Source: Schistocerca nitens (lineage: Eukaryota; Arthropoda; Insecta; Orthoptera; Acrididae). Taken from it: a stretch of DNA of 64,000 bases. The stretch lies in NCBI RefSeq assembly GCF_023898315.1, contig NC_064619.1:500374594-500438593 (forward strand). Direction: 5' to 3'. Position 1 is the stretch's first letter. The number at the start of each line of letters is the position of its first letter. Of this stretch, positions 9,950 to 20,460 are shown piece by piece. The notes beneath the pieces were generated by a model, which worked only from the letters and a program-made list of their open reading frames with translations, did not search any database and was not told the DNA's origin. The position numbers and the translations under genes were made by a program.

Positions 9950-11845
9950 TGCGCAGCACGATTAAAAGATCACTTTTTTAAACCCCGTAATTGTTTCCCA
10001 TTGCGACGCAGAAGTTTGAAATTTGCTTAATTTCATCTGTATGGTGCCAAAGCATGGCACCCTGTGACATTTGAAACAGCAAGGCGTCGACACAAGCCAA
10101 AAAATGGCCAGAGCTCAGAATATCATGTGAGCTGTAAGGTGGGTTAATGGTGTCACATTGGCTCCATATTTCACCACAAGTCTGCCCAGTACCACTGTTG
10201 ACGTGCCATGTGACGGAAGGGCCATCATGCCGCCTCTTACACACGTTTCACACCTTCGTTTGATGGCTGTAAGATGGCTGTTAGAACCACACCACCTAGC
10301 CTTGAAATCACGTAGGTTTCTTATAGGTGGCTAAAGTTTTCAACACACCACCGCTCAAAATCGACTGGAAAATGCCTCAGGAGGCAATATATAAGGGTAT
10401 CAATGAAAGCATCCCTTCCCTAGGAGCGTTCATTTTCACACATTTCGCACTTGTAAACGATAACTGATAGTGCTATGTACAACAGGACGACATTCTTGAC
10501 AAATTTTGCAATTCACCCCCCCCCCCCTCCCTCCGGACGATTAAACCGTTTTCTAAGGACATCGCGGAGCTGCAACACCACTGAATGTGATCTCACCCCT
10601 TTGGAGCACATTGTGACCCAAGTTCTGCTTTGGTATACAGTGTTGAACGATTAGGGACCGTTCAAAACCATTCGACGAAATTTTTAACGTGATCCGAAGC
10701 AGAAATGCTTGTTCATAGATTTTCGTAGACTTCTGTGACGTGCGCATGGATGGGTGCGACGTTAACACGCACAAAAACGGAAAGGTTCACTCTAAGATCC
10801 TCTCAAGTTCGGAGTCACCGTCGGTGCCATTTGAACTCCTTCACTGGGCTCGTTCGTCAATTCCTAATCGCAGACGGGCCAAGCAACCCGCTCCAGATAT
10901 CCGTCTGCTGGCCACTGGGATATCAGAAAGGCGCTTGAAGGATTGCCTGGCTCGTCGGCGAGTGGAGATTGGTGGATCTATATCATTGAGCAAGGACATT
11001 TTCACCAAGGTGTGCAAGTGAAATCGATAGAGATAAAGGACTGGGGAGGTCCCTGAAGGAACACTTTCCGCATTATTCGCGTGTGCTTCAAAGTTGCACA
11101 TTCCGCACATACACCACAGGAGGGCGCAAAACAATGGCACAGTGTAAACACGTTCTCCGCTTCGGTACACGTTCAAATTTTGTTTTTGGGGTTGCAATCC
11201 CGCAGTGTCCTTGGAAAGGGTTCGATTGTCTGGGGAGCGTCAGCAGTGGCCTGAGTTTATTAGAAAACTCATCCTGTCGTACATCGCACTGCAAACAGCG
11301 TTATCGAGCGCGATATGTGTGAAAATGAATGCCCTTAGTGAAAGGGCGGTTTCATTGACGCCCTTGTGCCAACCTCCTGAGACCTTTTCGTATTGATTCT
11401 GAGAGGTAGCATGTTTTAAACGCTTTTTCTCCGGACCCGTAAGAAAACCGCGTGATTTCAGCGCTAGGAGTCGTGGTTCTGACCTCCATCTCATAGTCGT
11501 CACACGAAGGGCTGATATGTGGGTAACAAGTGGTGTAACTACCTTCCCTTCGTGTGACACGTCCAAGGTGGCGTTGGAAGGATTTTGATGGTATCTGGTG
11601 TCAGTGTGACATCATTAACCCATCATACAGCTCACATGATCATCTGAGCTCTGGGTCCTTTCTCGCATGCGTCGACACCTTGCTATCTGAAGCATCACTG
11701 AGTACGAGAACGATGTCACACGGCGGCACGCGTTTTCACCATTACAGACGACGGTTGGAGGCACGTCTGAACCAAATTTCAAACTTATGCGTTACAATGG
11801 GAGAAAATTGCGGGGTTTCAAGAAACTGATCCTTTAACTGTGTTG
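9950..11845. mobile_element. Fold-back element with about 600-bp inverted arms, copy 1
   Basis: The left arm (about 9950-10600) reads in reverse complement as the right arm (about 11180-11845). Matching blocks include ACCCCGTAATTGTTTCCCAT (left) against the inverted ATGGGAGAAAATTGCGGGGT (right), then TACAGCTCACATGAT, GACACGTCCAAGGTGG-like and GTGTGAAAATGAA blocks, in the mirrored order. Arms are diverged but collinear over about 600 bp, leaving a centre of about 600 bp with no transposase. This is the architecture of fold-back or long-TIR non-autonomous DNA transposons. A related copy is at 52070. A C-rich run sits at about 10507-10526. No clear target duplication was found. Confidence 0.7.
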
Positions 11846-12464
11846 CAGAGTAAAATGGAAATGGCATGTCAAAATAATGCAAGAAAAGGCAACAGTAACG
11901 TCCGTGCCCAACTAAGAAAGCGGGAGGATCAATCAGTCAAAGAAAATCTTGATAAAGCAAAATATTTCATGGCGAAACAAACAATTTTATTCTTGGTGAT
12001 ATTGGTACCGATGTTGATGTTTTCAAAAGATAACTGTGTAAATGAGAGGTCACATGTTCGATCTCACTCATTAGGACAGAGTCGAATGCAATGAATATTT
12101 TGCCAAAGCCATATTCAGATCACAATGGAGGCACTGAGAACGATCCAAGACGACCTGTGACGCATTAAGATGATTTACTGTCGCCGAAAGGGGCAAAACG
12201 CATGCTGCCATCTAAACCACTTTTGCTCTTTAAAGGCACACTTCTGATAATAACAGAACAACCGTATCCTTAATGGAAAACACTGCAGGCAACATAGTCG
12301 GTCGCTGAGATCCCTGGAATGCCTATCCGTCAGGAGTAGTACAATTGGGGCCTTTCTTCAAGAAATTGAAGCAGGAAATAACATATTTTTGAACATTGCT
12401 ATTACATGTAAATCTCTTACACTGGGCTGAAATAGCATAAACATTAATTGTAAAAGGACAAAGA
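11846..12464. other. Unassigned region
   Basis: No supported gene. The 84-codon frame at 11840-12094 has no recognisable motif. Confidence 0.4.
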
Positions 12465-12712
12465 TTCCTGGAAGGAAGATTATGATTTAACGTTCCATCG
12501 ACGACGAGGTCATAAGAACTCAAGCACAAACTCGAATTGATAAAGGATAGGGAAGGAAACCAGCCGTGCTCTTCCAGAACACCTATCTCGTCATTTGCCT
12601 CAAGTGACTTAGGAAAGCCACTGGAACCTAATATTCGGTGGTCTAATGCTGATTTGAATCAACATCCTCTTAAAGCGATTCCACTGTCCTACCACTGTGC
12701 CATCTCGTTCGG
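12465..12712 (-). mobile_element. Old SINE-D copy
   Basis: Collinear with the SINE-D at 5935: TTTAACGTTCCATCGACGAC, an ACGAGGTCAT block, AGGAAACCAGCCGTGC, and a degenerate tRNA-like head ending at CCACTGTGCCATCTCG. Many substitutions; both promoter boxes are eroded. Confidence 0.7.
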
Positions 12713-13640
12713 AAAATGTTTCTGCGTAGGAGACTACACGTATTGTAAGAATAATGTCGCCATCACTACGAATAGGAAAGCAGCTAAGAGTGAGTATTGA
12801 TAGGATACAGAAAAGGAAACAACACCACATATTATTCCGTAAAATTACACGCCCAGGTCACTGCTTGATGAAACTGTTAGGATCTATAGAAAAAGTTGAT
12901 GAACTTTGGTAAAAATCTAAATAGCACTGAATGAATGAGGCAGTGTAGTGGAGGAAAAGGGGGCAAATTTCGATTTAGTACGCAATATTCAGATTTTTAA
13001 AATCCCTACAAGAATGAGTATAAAGCAGAGATATGTAAGACTTCAAGGTGCCTATGAAATAAATTACGAATCGGAACGTTACTGAAATGTGTTCTTAGAA
13101 CACTCCTGTTTAAATTTATTGCTAAAAAAATATTGAAGAGAGTGGAGGAAATTTTCAGAAGCAGATTAAAAGTGCAACGCAGTCACGCCACTCACATATT
13201 TGTACAGATCTTAAGATATGTTATGAGTATTCTTTAGTGAGGACTGCAAGGGATTCTGGTATACAGGACAGAATGAGATTTCACCATCCGTAGAACTTCA
13301 TCAATATCTTTGGTACGATGATTAAAGTGCCGTTTCGCTTTGGACTTCACAGTAACAATATTCGAGGTGAAAATCCCACGTTCCAGCACGCTGCGTGCTG
13401 TTTCCTGGGTGGCACACAGCAGGAAAACATTTGTCACCAGGCCGGAAGAGGACTGTCGATGTGATGGTTCCATTGCATGGCGCACGGCTTAATACTGGGC
13501 ACTACAAGAACAGATGAGACGGCGTATACTGAGTGCTCTATTCACTCATAATGAGAATTCATCAGATAAAATATTTTTTACTGAAATTTATATCCTAAGA
13601 CATAATTTTCACTCTCAGTACCTGTCTGGAATCTGTAGAA
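12713..13640. other. Unassigned region with a possible RT trace
   Basis: Around 12990-13190 the plus strand gives a short ILKRVEEIF-like stretch reminiscent of a LINE RT N-terminal block, but it is too short to support. The minus-strand frame at 13234-13485 (83 codons) has no family match that I know. Confidence 0.3.
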
Positions 13641-13644
13641 TGAG

Positions 13645-13757
13645 GGCCGCGGGGGATAGCGGTGTGTGCGTGCAGTCCTTAGCGTAAGTTTGATTAAGTA
13701 GTGGGTAAGCTTAGGGGCCGACGACCTCAGCAGTTTGGTGCCATATGACGTTACCAC
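13645..13757 (+). mobile_element. SINE-E tail fragment
   Basis: Matches the tail of the SINE at 16898: CAGTCCTTAGCGTAAGTTTG, AAGTAGTGGGTAAGCTTAGG, GACGACCTCAGCAGTTTGGT. The tRNA-like head is truncated or eroded. Confidence 0.65.
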
Positions 13758-14410
13758 ATTTCCAAATTTATTGAAATGTCGTGTAAGGTTTGCTGGAATT
13801 CGCTAAGTGCTCTCACTCTGAAATACTGGATGAATTAAGTAAGGGTGTTTGTGTGCCGTCGTTACGCTGTCTCAACACAAACACACAGTTTATAACTGTA
13901 ATAATTGTTTTATTGTGTTAAACTTTTCACGTAGTGTTATATCTTCTAAAGAGCAGAATACGACAGTTTTTAAAATTTTTACACTCCCTCAATGACCACG
14001 CGAAACATAGAAAATCAATCTTTTGTTGCCACTGGAAGCTGTTTGATGGGCAACCTGGAACTAGTATCGTGTCCCCGGATAGTCGGTGCGTAATAGCGAC
14101 AATATTTCAGTTTTGTTATTATTATTATTATTGTTATTCCTAATTTCATTTTGGCTTTTTATAATTTCATCCCGTATTAATCAGCTAAGTTCTCGTTTCA
14201 ACAAGATCTATGCCTGTTTCGACGTATTCTACGACATAGTGACGTAATCAATATATTTTATAAAAGTAAGTGTTCAGTGTGTTTGCCGCTAAAAGAAACG
14301 AGTCCCGGTACGGTGAAGGGAGTTATATGGTATGGTAGCCCCCTGTCCCCCATCCATTCAGAAGGTTCTCGTTTTTACCTAAAGGGCGTGCTTCTGAAGA
14401 CGTAACGGCT
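13758..14410. other. Unassigned region
   Basis: No coding or repeat signal recognised apart from a short ATT-type repeat near 14115-14140. Confidence 0.4.
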
Positions 14411-14696
14411 AGGAAGTTTCACCCTATAGAAATTTCTAGAACATTCCAGAACATTCGAGGGTGCTCGAGAACATTCCAGAACATTCGAGAGCATTCCATA
14501 ATGTTCTGGAATGATCCAAAATGATCCGAGATGTTCTGAAATGTCCGGAACAGTATGGAACATTCCGGAAGATTCCAGAATGTTCGAGAATATCCCGGAA
14601 CATCTTTGTGGAACGTTGCAAAACACTCTCGAATGTTGTGAAATGTTCTGGAACATTCTGAACCATTCGAAGCCCTTTTGGTATGTTCTAGAATTC
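14411..14696. promoter_or_regulatory. Dense heat-shock-element (HSF-binding) array
   Basis: The block is built of inverted NGAAN/NTTCN pentamers, the binding unit of heat shock factor trimers. By eye there are about 35 exact GAA or TTC triplets in 286 bp. Two runs are in perfect alternating 5-bp register: six units from 14429 to 14456 (GAA..TTC..GAA..TTC..GAA..TTC) and seven units from 14558 to 14590. Three units already make a functional element in known promoters. The array ends about 30 bp upstream of a TATA box and a CCAAT-type ATTGG (14716-14720), as in hsp70-type promoters. It may have grown by tandem duplication of an 11-bp or 22-bp unit. No heat-shock protein gene follows; the next frame is a basic, Helitron-like one. 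Confidence 0.8.
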
Positions 14697-14726
14697 CCCA
14701 CTGTTGGGGCTACCCATTGGTGGGGG

Positions 14727-14765
14727 TATATAAAGCAAGACCCGTCGTGGATTCGAAAGTCAGTT
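14727..14765 (+). promoter_or_regulatory. TATA box and arthropod initiator
   Basis: TATATAAA lies at 14727-14734 and TCAGTT, the arthropod initiator consensus, at 14760-14765. The predicted start, the A at 14762, is about 30-35 bp downstream of the TATA box. The spacing and order (heat-shock array, ATTGG, TATA, initiator) look like a complete core promoter on the plus strand. Confidence 0.7.
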
Positions 14766-14927
14766 TCTTATCAGTGACGGAGGGAGGAACCGAAAAGGTG
14801 GTGCAGTGAGGGAATAAAAATAGCGGAGTGTGAGGAGTCAAAGCGATACAGTGACTGAATATAAATGGAAAATAAAGTGTGAAAGTGTGTGTAGTGTACA
14901 TAGTGAATTTTCTAGTGGAAAGCTGAT

Positions 14928-15378
14928 TTGATATGTATTTTAGACAAGCCCCAAACGAAAAAGGGGTTAGCTCTTACCAGTCCTGAAGCAAAACGTCGAA
15001 AACAAAAGGAACAGCTAAAAAAAAAAAAAAACACAGGTGAAGAGCGCGAAGCATGTTTAAGTTCCCGACGAACGAGAATAGGCGGCCGGAGTGGCCGTGC
15101 GGTTCTAGGCGCTGCAGTCTGGAACCGAGTGACCGCTACGGTCGCAGGTTCGAGTCCTGCCTCGGGCATGGATGTGTGTGATGCCCTTAGGTTAGTTACA
15201 TTTAATTAATTCTAAGTTCTAGGCGACTGATGACCTCAGAAGTTAAGTCGCATATTGCTCTTAGCCATTTGAACCATTTTTTCGAACGAGAATAAGCAGT
15301 GAGAAGTAGAGAAACTGAAGAACAACGAAATGAACGGCTTAATGAATCAAGAACAAACACAAACACGTCGTAATCAGA
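14928..15378 (+). pseudogene. Basic repeat ORF, Helitron/PIF1-like N-terminus, broken
   Basis: After an A-rich leader of about 165 nt, an ATG at 14928 opens a strongly basic frame: SPEAKRRKQKEQLKKK, then EEREACLSSRRTRI. Downstream of the inserted SINE the sequence resumes in a frame shifted by one base with SRETEEQRNERLNESRT. Such RRxQ/EEQRNERL repeats are, from memory, common at the N-termini of arthropod Helitron-type helicase proteins; no helicase motif is present here. The SINE at 15081 plus a base shift kills the frame. The A run at 15020-15033 could also shift frame. It is the first frame downstream of the heat-shock promoter, and probably its transcript. Confidence 0.4.
15081..15282 (+). 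mobile_element. SINE-A inserted in the basic ORF
   Basis: A box TGGCCGTGCGGTTCTAGGCG, B box GGTTCGAGTCC, shared tail. A perfect 12-bp target duplication, CGAACGAGAATA, lies at 15069-15080 and 15283-15294. Confidence 0.93.
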
Positions 15379-15529
15379 AAAATTAATAACGTCTGCCAAA
15401 CTCTTATATCTTAACAAATATTTCAAATACACTGGTATATGCATGCAGAATAAGGCGCTGCGTTCGGCAACGCTTATGATATAAGAGAAGTGTCTGACGC
15501 AGTTGTTAGATCGTGTAGTGCGGCTATAA

Positions 15530-15745
15530 TGGCAGGTTATCAAGATTTAAGGGAGTCTGAAAGTGCTGTGATAGTCGGCGATAGAGTGGAGATGTTCCTG
15601 TACGACCATTTCACGAGTGTACCGGGAGTATCAGGAATCAGGTAAAACATCAAATCTCCGACATCGCTGCGGCCGGAAAAAGATCCTGCAAGAACGGGAC
15701 CAACGACGACTGAAGAGAATTGCTCAACATAACAGAGGTGCAACC
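15530..15745 (+). pseudogene. Tc1-like transposase N-terminal relic
   Basis: Starts MAGYQDLRESESAVIVG in one frame, then after a frameshift TTISRVYREYQESGKTSNLR followed by a basic RCGRKK..QERDQRRLKR stretch. This is the paired helix-turn-helix DNA-binding region of Tc1-type transposases. No catalytic DDE domain follows. Confidence 0.65.
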
Positions 15746-16075
15746 TGTAATACTTATTTTTGACCTATTTTGTATCTGTATCGATATTTCTGTGTCAATT
15801 AGTAGTACTGCTTATGTAGAATGCCGTATCTGTCATGGAAAATCTTTGACTATGTGTACATTTGACTTTGTAAACTTTTGAAAGATGCTGTTTCAGTTAT
15901 GCTTGTGAATTTAAGTAACTACTGAAATGATGTTTATATAATGTACTACAAATGACTTTGCCTGTAGTTAGGGAACGTAGTGTTGAATGTAAAAGATGTG
16001 GGGAAGCCCCGCAGCTATGGAAGTAGCCCTGCGGAGTGGAAAAGGTGTGGCTGGCGCGCAAGTGGGAACTCTTCC
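15746..16075. other. Unassigned AT-rich region
   Basis: No gene or repeat assigned; possibly retroelement-derived, since a solo LTR is inserted at its right edge. Confidence 0.35.
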
Positions 16076-16080
16076 TTTCG

Positions 16081-16623
16081 TGTTAGCAGAAGAGCCAACA
16101 CCGTGTTACGAGTGGAGGCCGAAACGAACGCGTTTTAGCTCAAGCAGGTTAGCGTGAGAAGGGAAGAACTATACTGACGTGAGGTCTGGAACATGACGAG
16201 GAATGAGAATTCTGAAATCGGACGAAATTAGTTTGATACTTAACTTTAATCCATTAATGATGAACGTCGCTCTTGACGGTACATGATTCAAATATTATCT
16301 GTTCAGAATACATTCTTAAAGATAGTCATTACAGTAACTGAATATGACACCTTGCTAGGTCGTAGCAAATGACGTAGCTGAAGGCTATGCTAAACTGTCG
16401 TCTCTGCAAAATGAGAGCGTATGTAGACAGTGAACCATCGCTAGCAAAGTCGGCTGTACAACTGGGGCGAGTGCTAGGGAGTCTCTCTAGACTAGACCTG
16501 CCGTGTGGCGGCGCTCGGTCTGCAATCACTGGTAGTGGCGACACGCGGGTCCGACGTATACTAACGGACCGCGGCCGATTTAAAGGCTACCACCTAGCAA
16601 GTGTGGTGTCTGGTGACACCACA
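16081..16623. mobile_element. Solo LTR
   Basis: A 543-bp block bounded by a 5-bp direct repeat CTTTC at 16076-16080 and 16624-16628. It starts GTGTTAGCAG and ends in GACACCACA, close to the TG...CA termini of LTRs. It contains no ORF. The right end is a hairpin with 10-bp arms GTGTGGTGTC around TGGT (16601-16624). The matching LTR and internal domain are absent, so it is probably the product of LTR-LTR recombination. The orientation is uncertain; my recollection of the family favours the minus strand. Confidence 0.6.
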
Positions 16624-16897
16624 CTTTCTTTGTGGCGGGTAAGGAGCCTGGGCTGAGCAGTGCTGTGGCCCATATTCCTGGAGTTTTGAGGCCAGAAGAG
16701 CTTAAGGGCAGTATTTAGCGGCCTCGGATGCTGCATTTGGTGATACCATTACCATGGCCTGTTTTTGGCCCTGTAAAAATATAATTCCGGCGCCAAGAAG
16801 ATATGCAACAGGGCGAGGCCAATAGTATTGCTCTGACTGCACCGCCGCCAGGTTAACATCCCCTGCAAATTGCGCCACCAGTGCCGCAAGCCTTCCA

Positions 16898-17086
16898 CTC
16901 AGCCGCGTGGGGTAGTTACGGCGTTTTGTCACGGCTTCCCCCGTCGGAGGTTCCAATCCTTCCTCCGGCATGGGTGTGTGTGTCGTCTTTAGCATAAGTT
17001 AGTTAGATTAAATAGTGTGTAAGCTTATGGACCGATGATCTCAGCAGTTTGGTCCCATAAGACCTTATAACCAATCTCCAATTTTT
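16898..17086 (+). mobile_element. SINE-E copy
   Basis: A tRNA-like head with GTGGGGTAGTTACGGCG and a B-box-like GGTTCCAATCC, a GGGTGTGTGTG hinge, and a tail with TTTAGCATAAGTTAGTTAG, GTAAGCTTATGGACC and CAGCAGTTTGGTCCCATAAG. The tail is a distant relative of the SINE-A tail. No clear target duplication. Confidence 0.7.
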
Positions 17087-17909
17087 TCCTTCTACTAAAT
17101 TGTTTATATTTGTAAAACGACCAGGTATTTGTGAAATTCGTTCAATTTTAATAATAATCGTGGTGTTGCCAAAAGCTCTATCTTACATCGGTGATTATCC
17201 CAAACCACAAACCTGGACATGAATCGTATCCTAGTTAATTTAATTCCGAGTGTCCTAAGAGTAAGTGGTTGAACTTGAGTTTAATGTTGTGTTGTCCTTT
17301 GCATAGCCAATTATACTTTTTAGTAGGTCTAAAGACTTCTTATCAAAGCTCATTTGTTGTTTAAAGTTAATTTGTTGTACTTTGCTTGATTGCTAATTAA
17401 TGATGAGAACACTTACCATTTCTCATACATACTGGGATAGTTTTGTTAATGAGCATGGTCCTTCAAACCACGAAAGTTGTCCTCATGTACTAGGCTAGTC
17501 AGTTAATCAAGCAATGCAAAGGCTCCTTCAGAGTCAGTGTAGTTAGATCTTCATTCTGTTTAGTTGCTTCAAACCGAGTTTAAGAAAGAACTATTTATTG
17601 TGTTATCTATTCTAACGCAAGTTGGTTAATGCAAAGGCATAGAGACCTTGTCCTAAGCAACGAAGTTATAGGGTATGATCATTAGCAGACCCCTTGATTT
17701 CAATTCAGAATCACTTCAAGCTTTTCCCTGTTCAGTACTGCTACTAGTTTCAGTTGCACCTAATTCATTTAAGGTACATGTTGTTGAGAGGCATATGTTA
17801 CAGTTTGCTATCTCTTTGACCATTTGTTTGTCTGACTTCCAAGTTAGCAATACATTTATCTGCAAGGTTAGGTTACCGTGTTGTCGTGTGAACGGGTATA
17901 AAGAAAGAG

Positions 17910-17912
<3 letters not shown>
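17087..17912. other. Unassigned AT-rich region
   Basis: No coding signal beyond chance frames such as 17675-17959. Together with 17959-18490 it may be non-coding retroelement sequence. Confidence 0.35.

Positions 17913-17958
<46 letters not shown>
17913..17958 (+). repeat. (TG)n microsatellite
   Basis: An uninterrupted TG dinucleotide run of about 46 bp. Confidence 0.98.
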
Positions 17959-17961
<3 letters not shown>

Positions 17962-18494
17962 AAGGTTATTAGCCTTAGCACTGCCTTCTAGTTTATTATA
18001 TTGCTTGACACAAGAATGCCTAATTAGGCTGGCAACCGATATTAATATGTAAAGTTACAACTTGCTTTTATGCCGGGAGAACGTCTGTTGCTAACCCTCT
18101 TGTTTAGTATTGGTTACACTGTGCTGCAGTGTTTCAGAAACGAACCCCAGTTTGATTGTTCTGTTTCCAGTAGGTTATCTCACGGTCACAACTTCTAAAA
18201 AACTCCTCGCAAAGGAATAAAGTTAGCATCGATCGCCGTTTAAGGTAAGCGGTGATACTGTCACAAACCCTTCTGCAAATTGCTGCATATTTCAGTGATG
18301 GGCCATCAACAAGTGTGAGCGTGCGAACCATTCAATGGAACACCATAGATAGGAGCTTGTTCAATTTAATGATAATCTATAAATGTTAGTACATGGATCA
18401 AATGTTGAAAGTTATTTTGTTATCATTTTCGGGTTGGGTTCTTTATTTCAGCTGGTATTTTTTCTGCTCTTGTAATGGAGCAGAAGGCCCACTC

Positions 18495-19180
18495 GTGTAC
18501 TCTTGATGACTGCACGACACAAAGCTTTACGCCTCGCCTGGGCCCATTAACATCAACATCGGACTATTGATGACTGGAAATATGATGCCTGGCCGGACGA
18601 GTCTCGTTTCAAATTGTATCGAGCGCGTGGACATGTACCGGAGTGGAGACAATGTTATGTCAGCAGGTGACTGTTTAAACTGACGGAGGCTCTTTAATGG
18701 TGTGCGGACTCGTGCAGTTGGAGTGATAAGGGACGCTTGATACGTGTAGATACGACTCATATACGTGACATGTACATTAGCATCCTGTCCGATCACCTGC
18801 ATCCATTCATGTCCATTGTGCTTTCCGACGGACTTGGGAAACTCCAGCAGGACAATGCGACACCTCACACATCCAGAATTTCTACAGAGTGGCTCCAGGA
18901 ACACCCTCCTGAGTTGAAACACTTCCTCTGCCCACCAAACTCCCCAGACATGCATATTATTGAGCATATCTGAGAAGCCTTGCAACGATCTCCACCGCCT
19001 CGTACTCTTACGGATTTATGAACAGTCCTGCACGATTCATGGTGTCAGTTCCCTCCAGCACTACTTCAGACATCAGTCGAGTCCATGCCAGGTTGTGCTG
19101 CGGCACCTCTGCGTGCTCGCGGGGGCCCAACACGATATTAGGCAGGTGTACCAGTTTCTTTGGCTCTTCAGTGTAGTTAC
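18495..19180 (+). pseudogene. Tc1-like transposase relic, catalytic half
   Basis: Fragments of the DDE domain in shifting frames: DESRFKLYRARGHVPEWR (first Asp), LQQDNATPHTSRISTEWLQE (second Asp), then PPNSPDMHIIEHI (region of the third acidic residue). This is the standard Tc1 order. Multiple stops and frameshifts; dead. The N-terminal domain is missing. Confidence 0.8.
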
Positions 19181-19582
19181 AATAAGTTTTCAGTATTTTT
19201 TTACCTCTTATACTTCAAAGATTATCGTTTTATTCTTCTTATTCAGTCTTCTTATTCAGTCTTATATCAACCCCCTGAGCGAAGCCGGGTATCCCAACCA
19301 GCACTGAATAAAATTAAGTCCAGAATTTACGTCTTTAATAAATTGAAACTGAAATGGAAAACGATCTTAACATTTATTAATTAATCTGCTTCCGCTACAA
19401 AACAGGTTTTGTGCGTATAGAATTACTGCTTGTTTTTCTGAAAATAGTGGAAACACTGGCTACTTGAAGAGCCACAAGCTCCAGAACTCGCGCTTTGCGC
19501 GGCGAGAACGACTTGAGTGAGTCATCCGCGCGAGCCTCCGCGGAGCTGCGGTGCTGATACGAGGCAGGAAGTGTGTGACGTC

Positions 19583-19585
<3 letters not shown>

Positions 19586-19620
<35 letters not shown>
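19586..19620 (+). repeat. (GA)n microsatellite
   Basis: GA dinucleotide run of about 35 bp. Confidence 0.97.
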
Positions 19621-19622
<2 letters not shown>

Positions 19623-19672
19623 GCATCAGCGGCAGCCTGCAGCGCCTACCTTTCTGGATGAATGCAACAAGT

Positions 19673-19674
<2 letters not shown>

Positions 19675-19711
<37 letters not shown>

Positions 19712-19719
19712 GCAGCAGA
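19675..19719 (+). repeat. (GGC)n(AGC)n microsatellite
   Basis: About eleven GGC units followed by four AGC units. In one frame this reads as an alanine run, but no supported protein surrounds it. Confidence 0.97.
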
Positions 19720-20460
19720 TGGAAAGACAAACAAGGCTCCGTCAATTCTGAAGACGTACCTGCAACACAAGGAGAAACGGCCACGTCAGCCATGCATGCT
19801 TTTGTTACAGACTGAACAGCGTCTTGTTCCAAGGCGAGGAAAGTCAGTCTGGGTCAGTCTCTCGTCCCCAGCTTGCTGGTCTCTCTCTCGTCCGCATTTG
19901 TTAGGCAGTTAGTGTCTGTCTGTCGTTCGGAGTGCTAGTATGTCTGTCGTTCGGATCAACCTTTAAAGCCGGCAAAATGAGAGTCTTTCCACTCCGCTAG
20001 AAAGAGAACTCAGCGAGTGGTCGCCCGGTCGGGGCTTAGTTCCTGCATCTGAGTCTGAGCGTTAGGCCGCCAGTCTGCTCGAGTTTGCTCAGGCAATGGT
20101 CATTGGCGGTAGGATCGATCGGTTGGTCGGTCGCGCACTGAGACACAAGGTGACTTGTCCGTCTTGAGCGTCGGTGCACGTGAGGTCGCCACGTGAGTGC
20201 AGTGGGCCGCGGCGTATTGCGAGGGTTAGTGACTTCGCGGTCGACACGAGAGCAACAGGAGCCAACCCACGACATCGGTCTGGCCGGTGCGAGCTGCGAC
20301 GCCGTGAGGCGGGAGATCGGCGTGCCTTCCTGCGTCCGTTGAAGCGGCTGGCAGCGGACGGTTAGGGAGAGCGATTTGGGGGTGCTGCGCAAGGTCTTCT
20401 CGAGAAATCGCAGTTCATTAAAAGTTAAGTGATTGGTGATATGTTGTTTCATTTACTCTT

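Larger units (their letters stand above)
19400..20460. other. GC-rich, CpG-rich block of unknown origin
   Basis: A clear composition shift from its AT-rich surroundings, with many CpGs, two microsatellites and a 131-codon frame at 19517-19912 whose poly-Glu-Arg and poly-Ala come only from those microsatellites. It could be the CpG-rich promoter or first exon of a host gene, or the regulatory end of a retroelement; I lean to the latter, without proof. Confidence 0.35.

Noticed and set aside
14375-14701. A 108-codon frame with repeated NVLECSR-type units
   Set aside because: It is the translation of the heat-shock pentamer array; the periodicity comes from DNA, not protein selection.
19517-19912. 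A 131-codon frame with poly-Glu-Arg and poly-Ala
   Set aside because: Its distinctive parts are translated microsatellites; the rest has no motif, and the opposite strand is open too.
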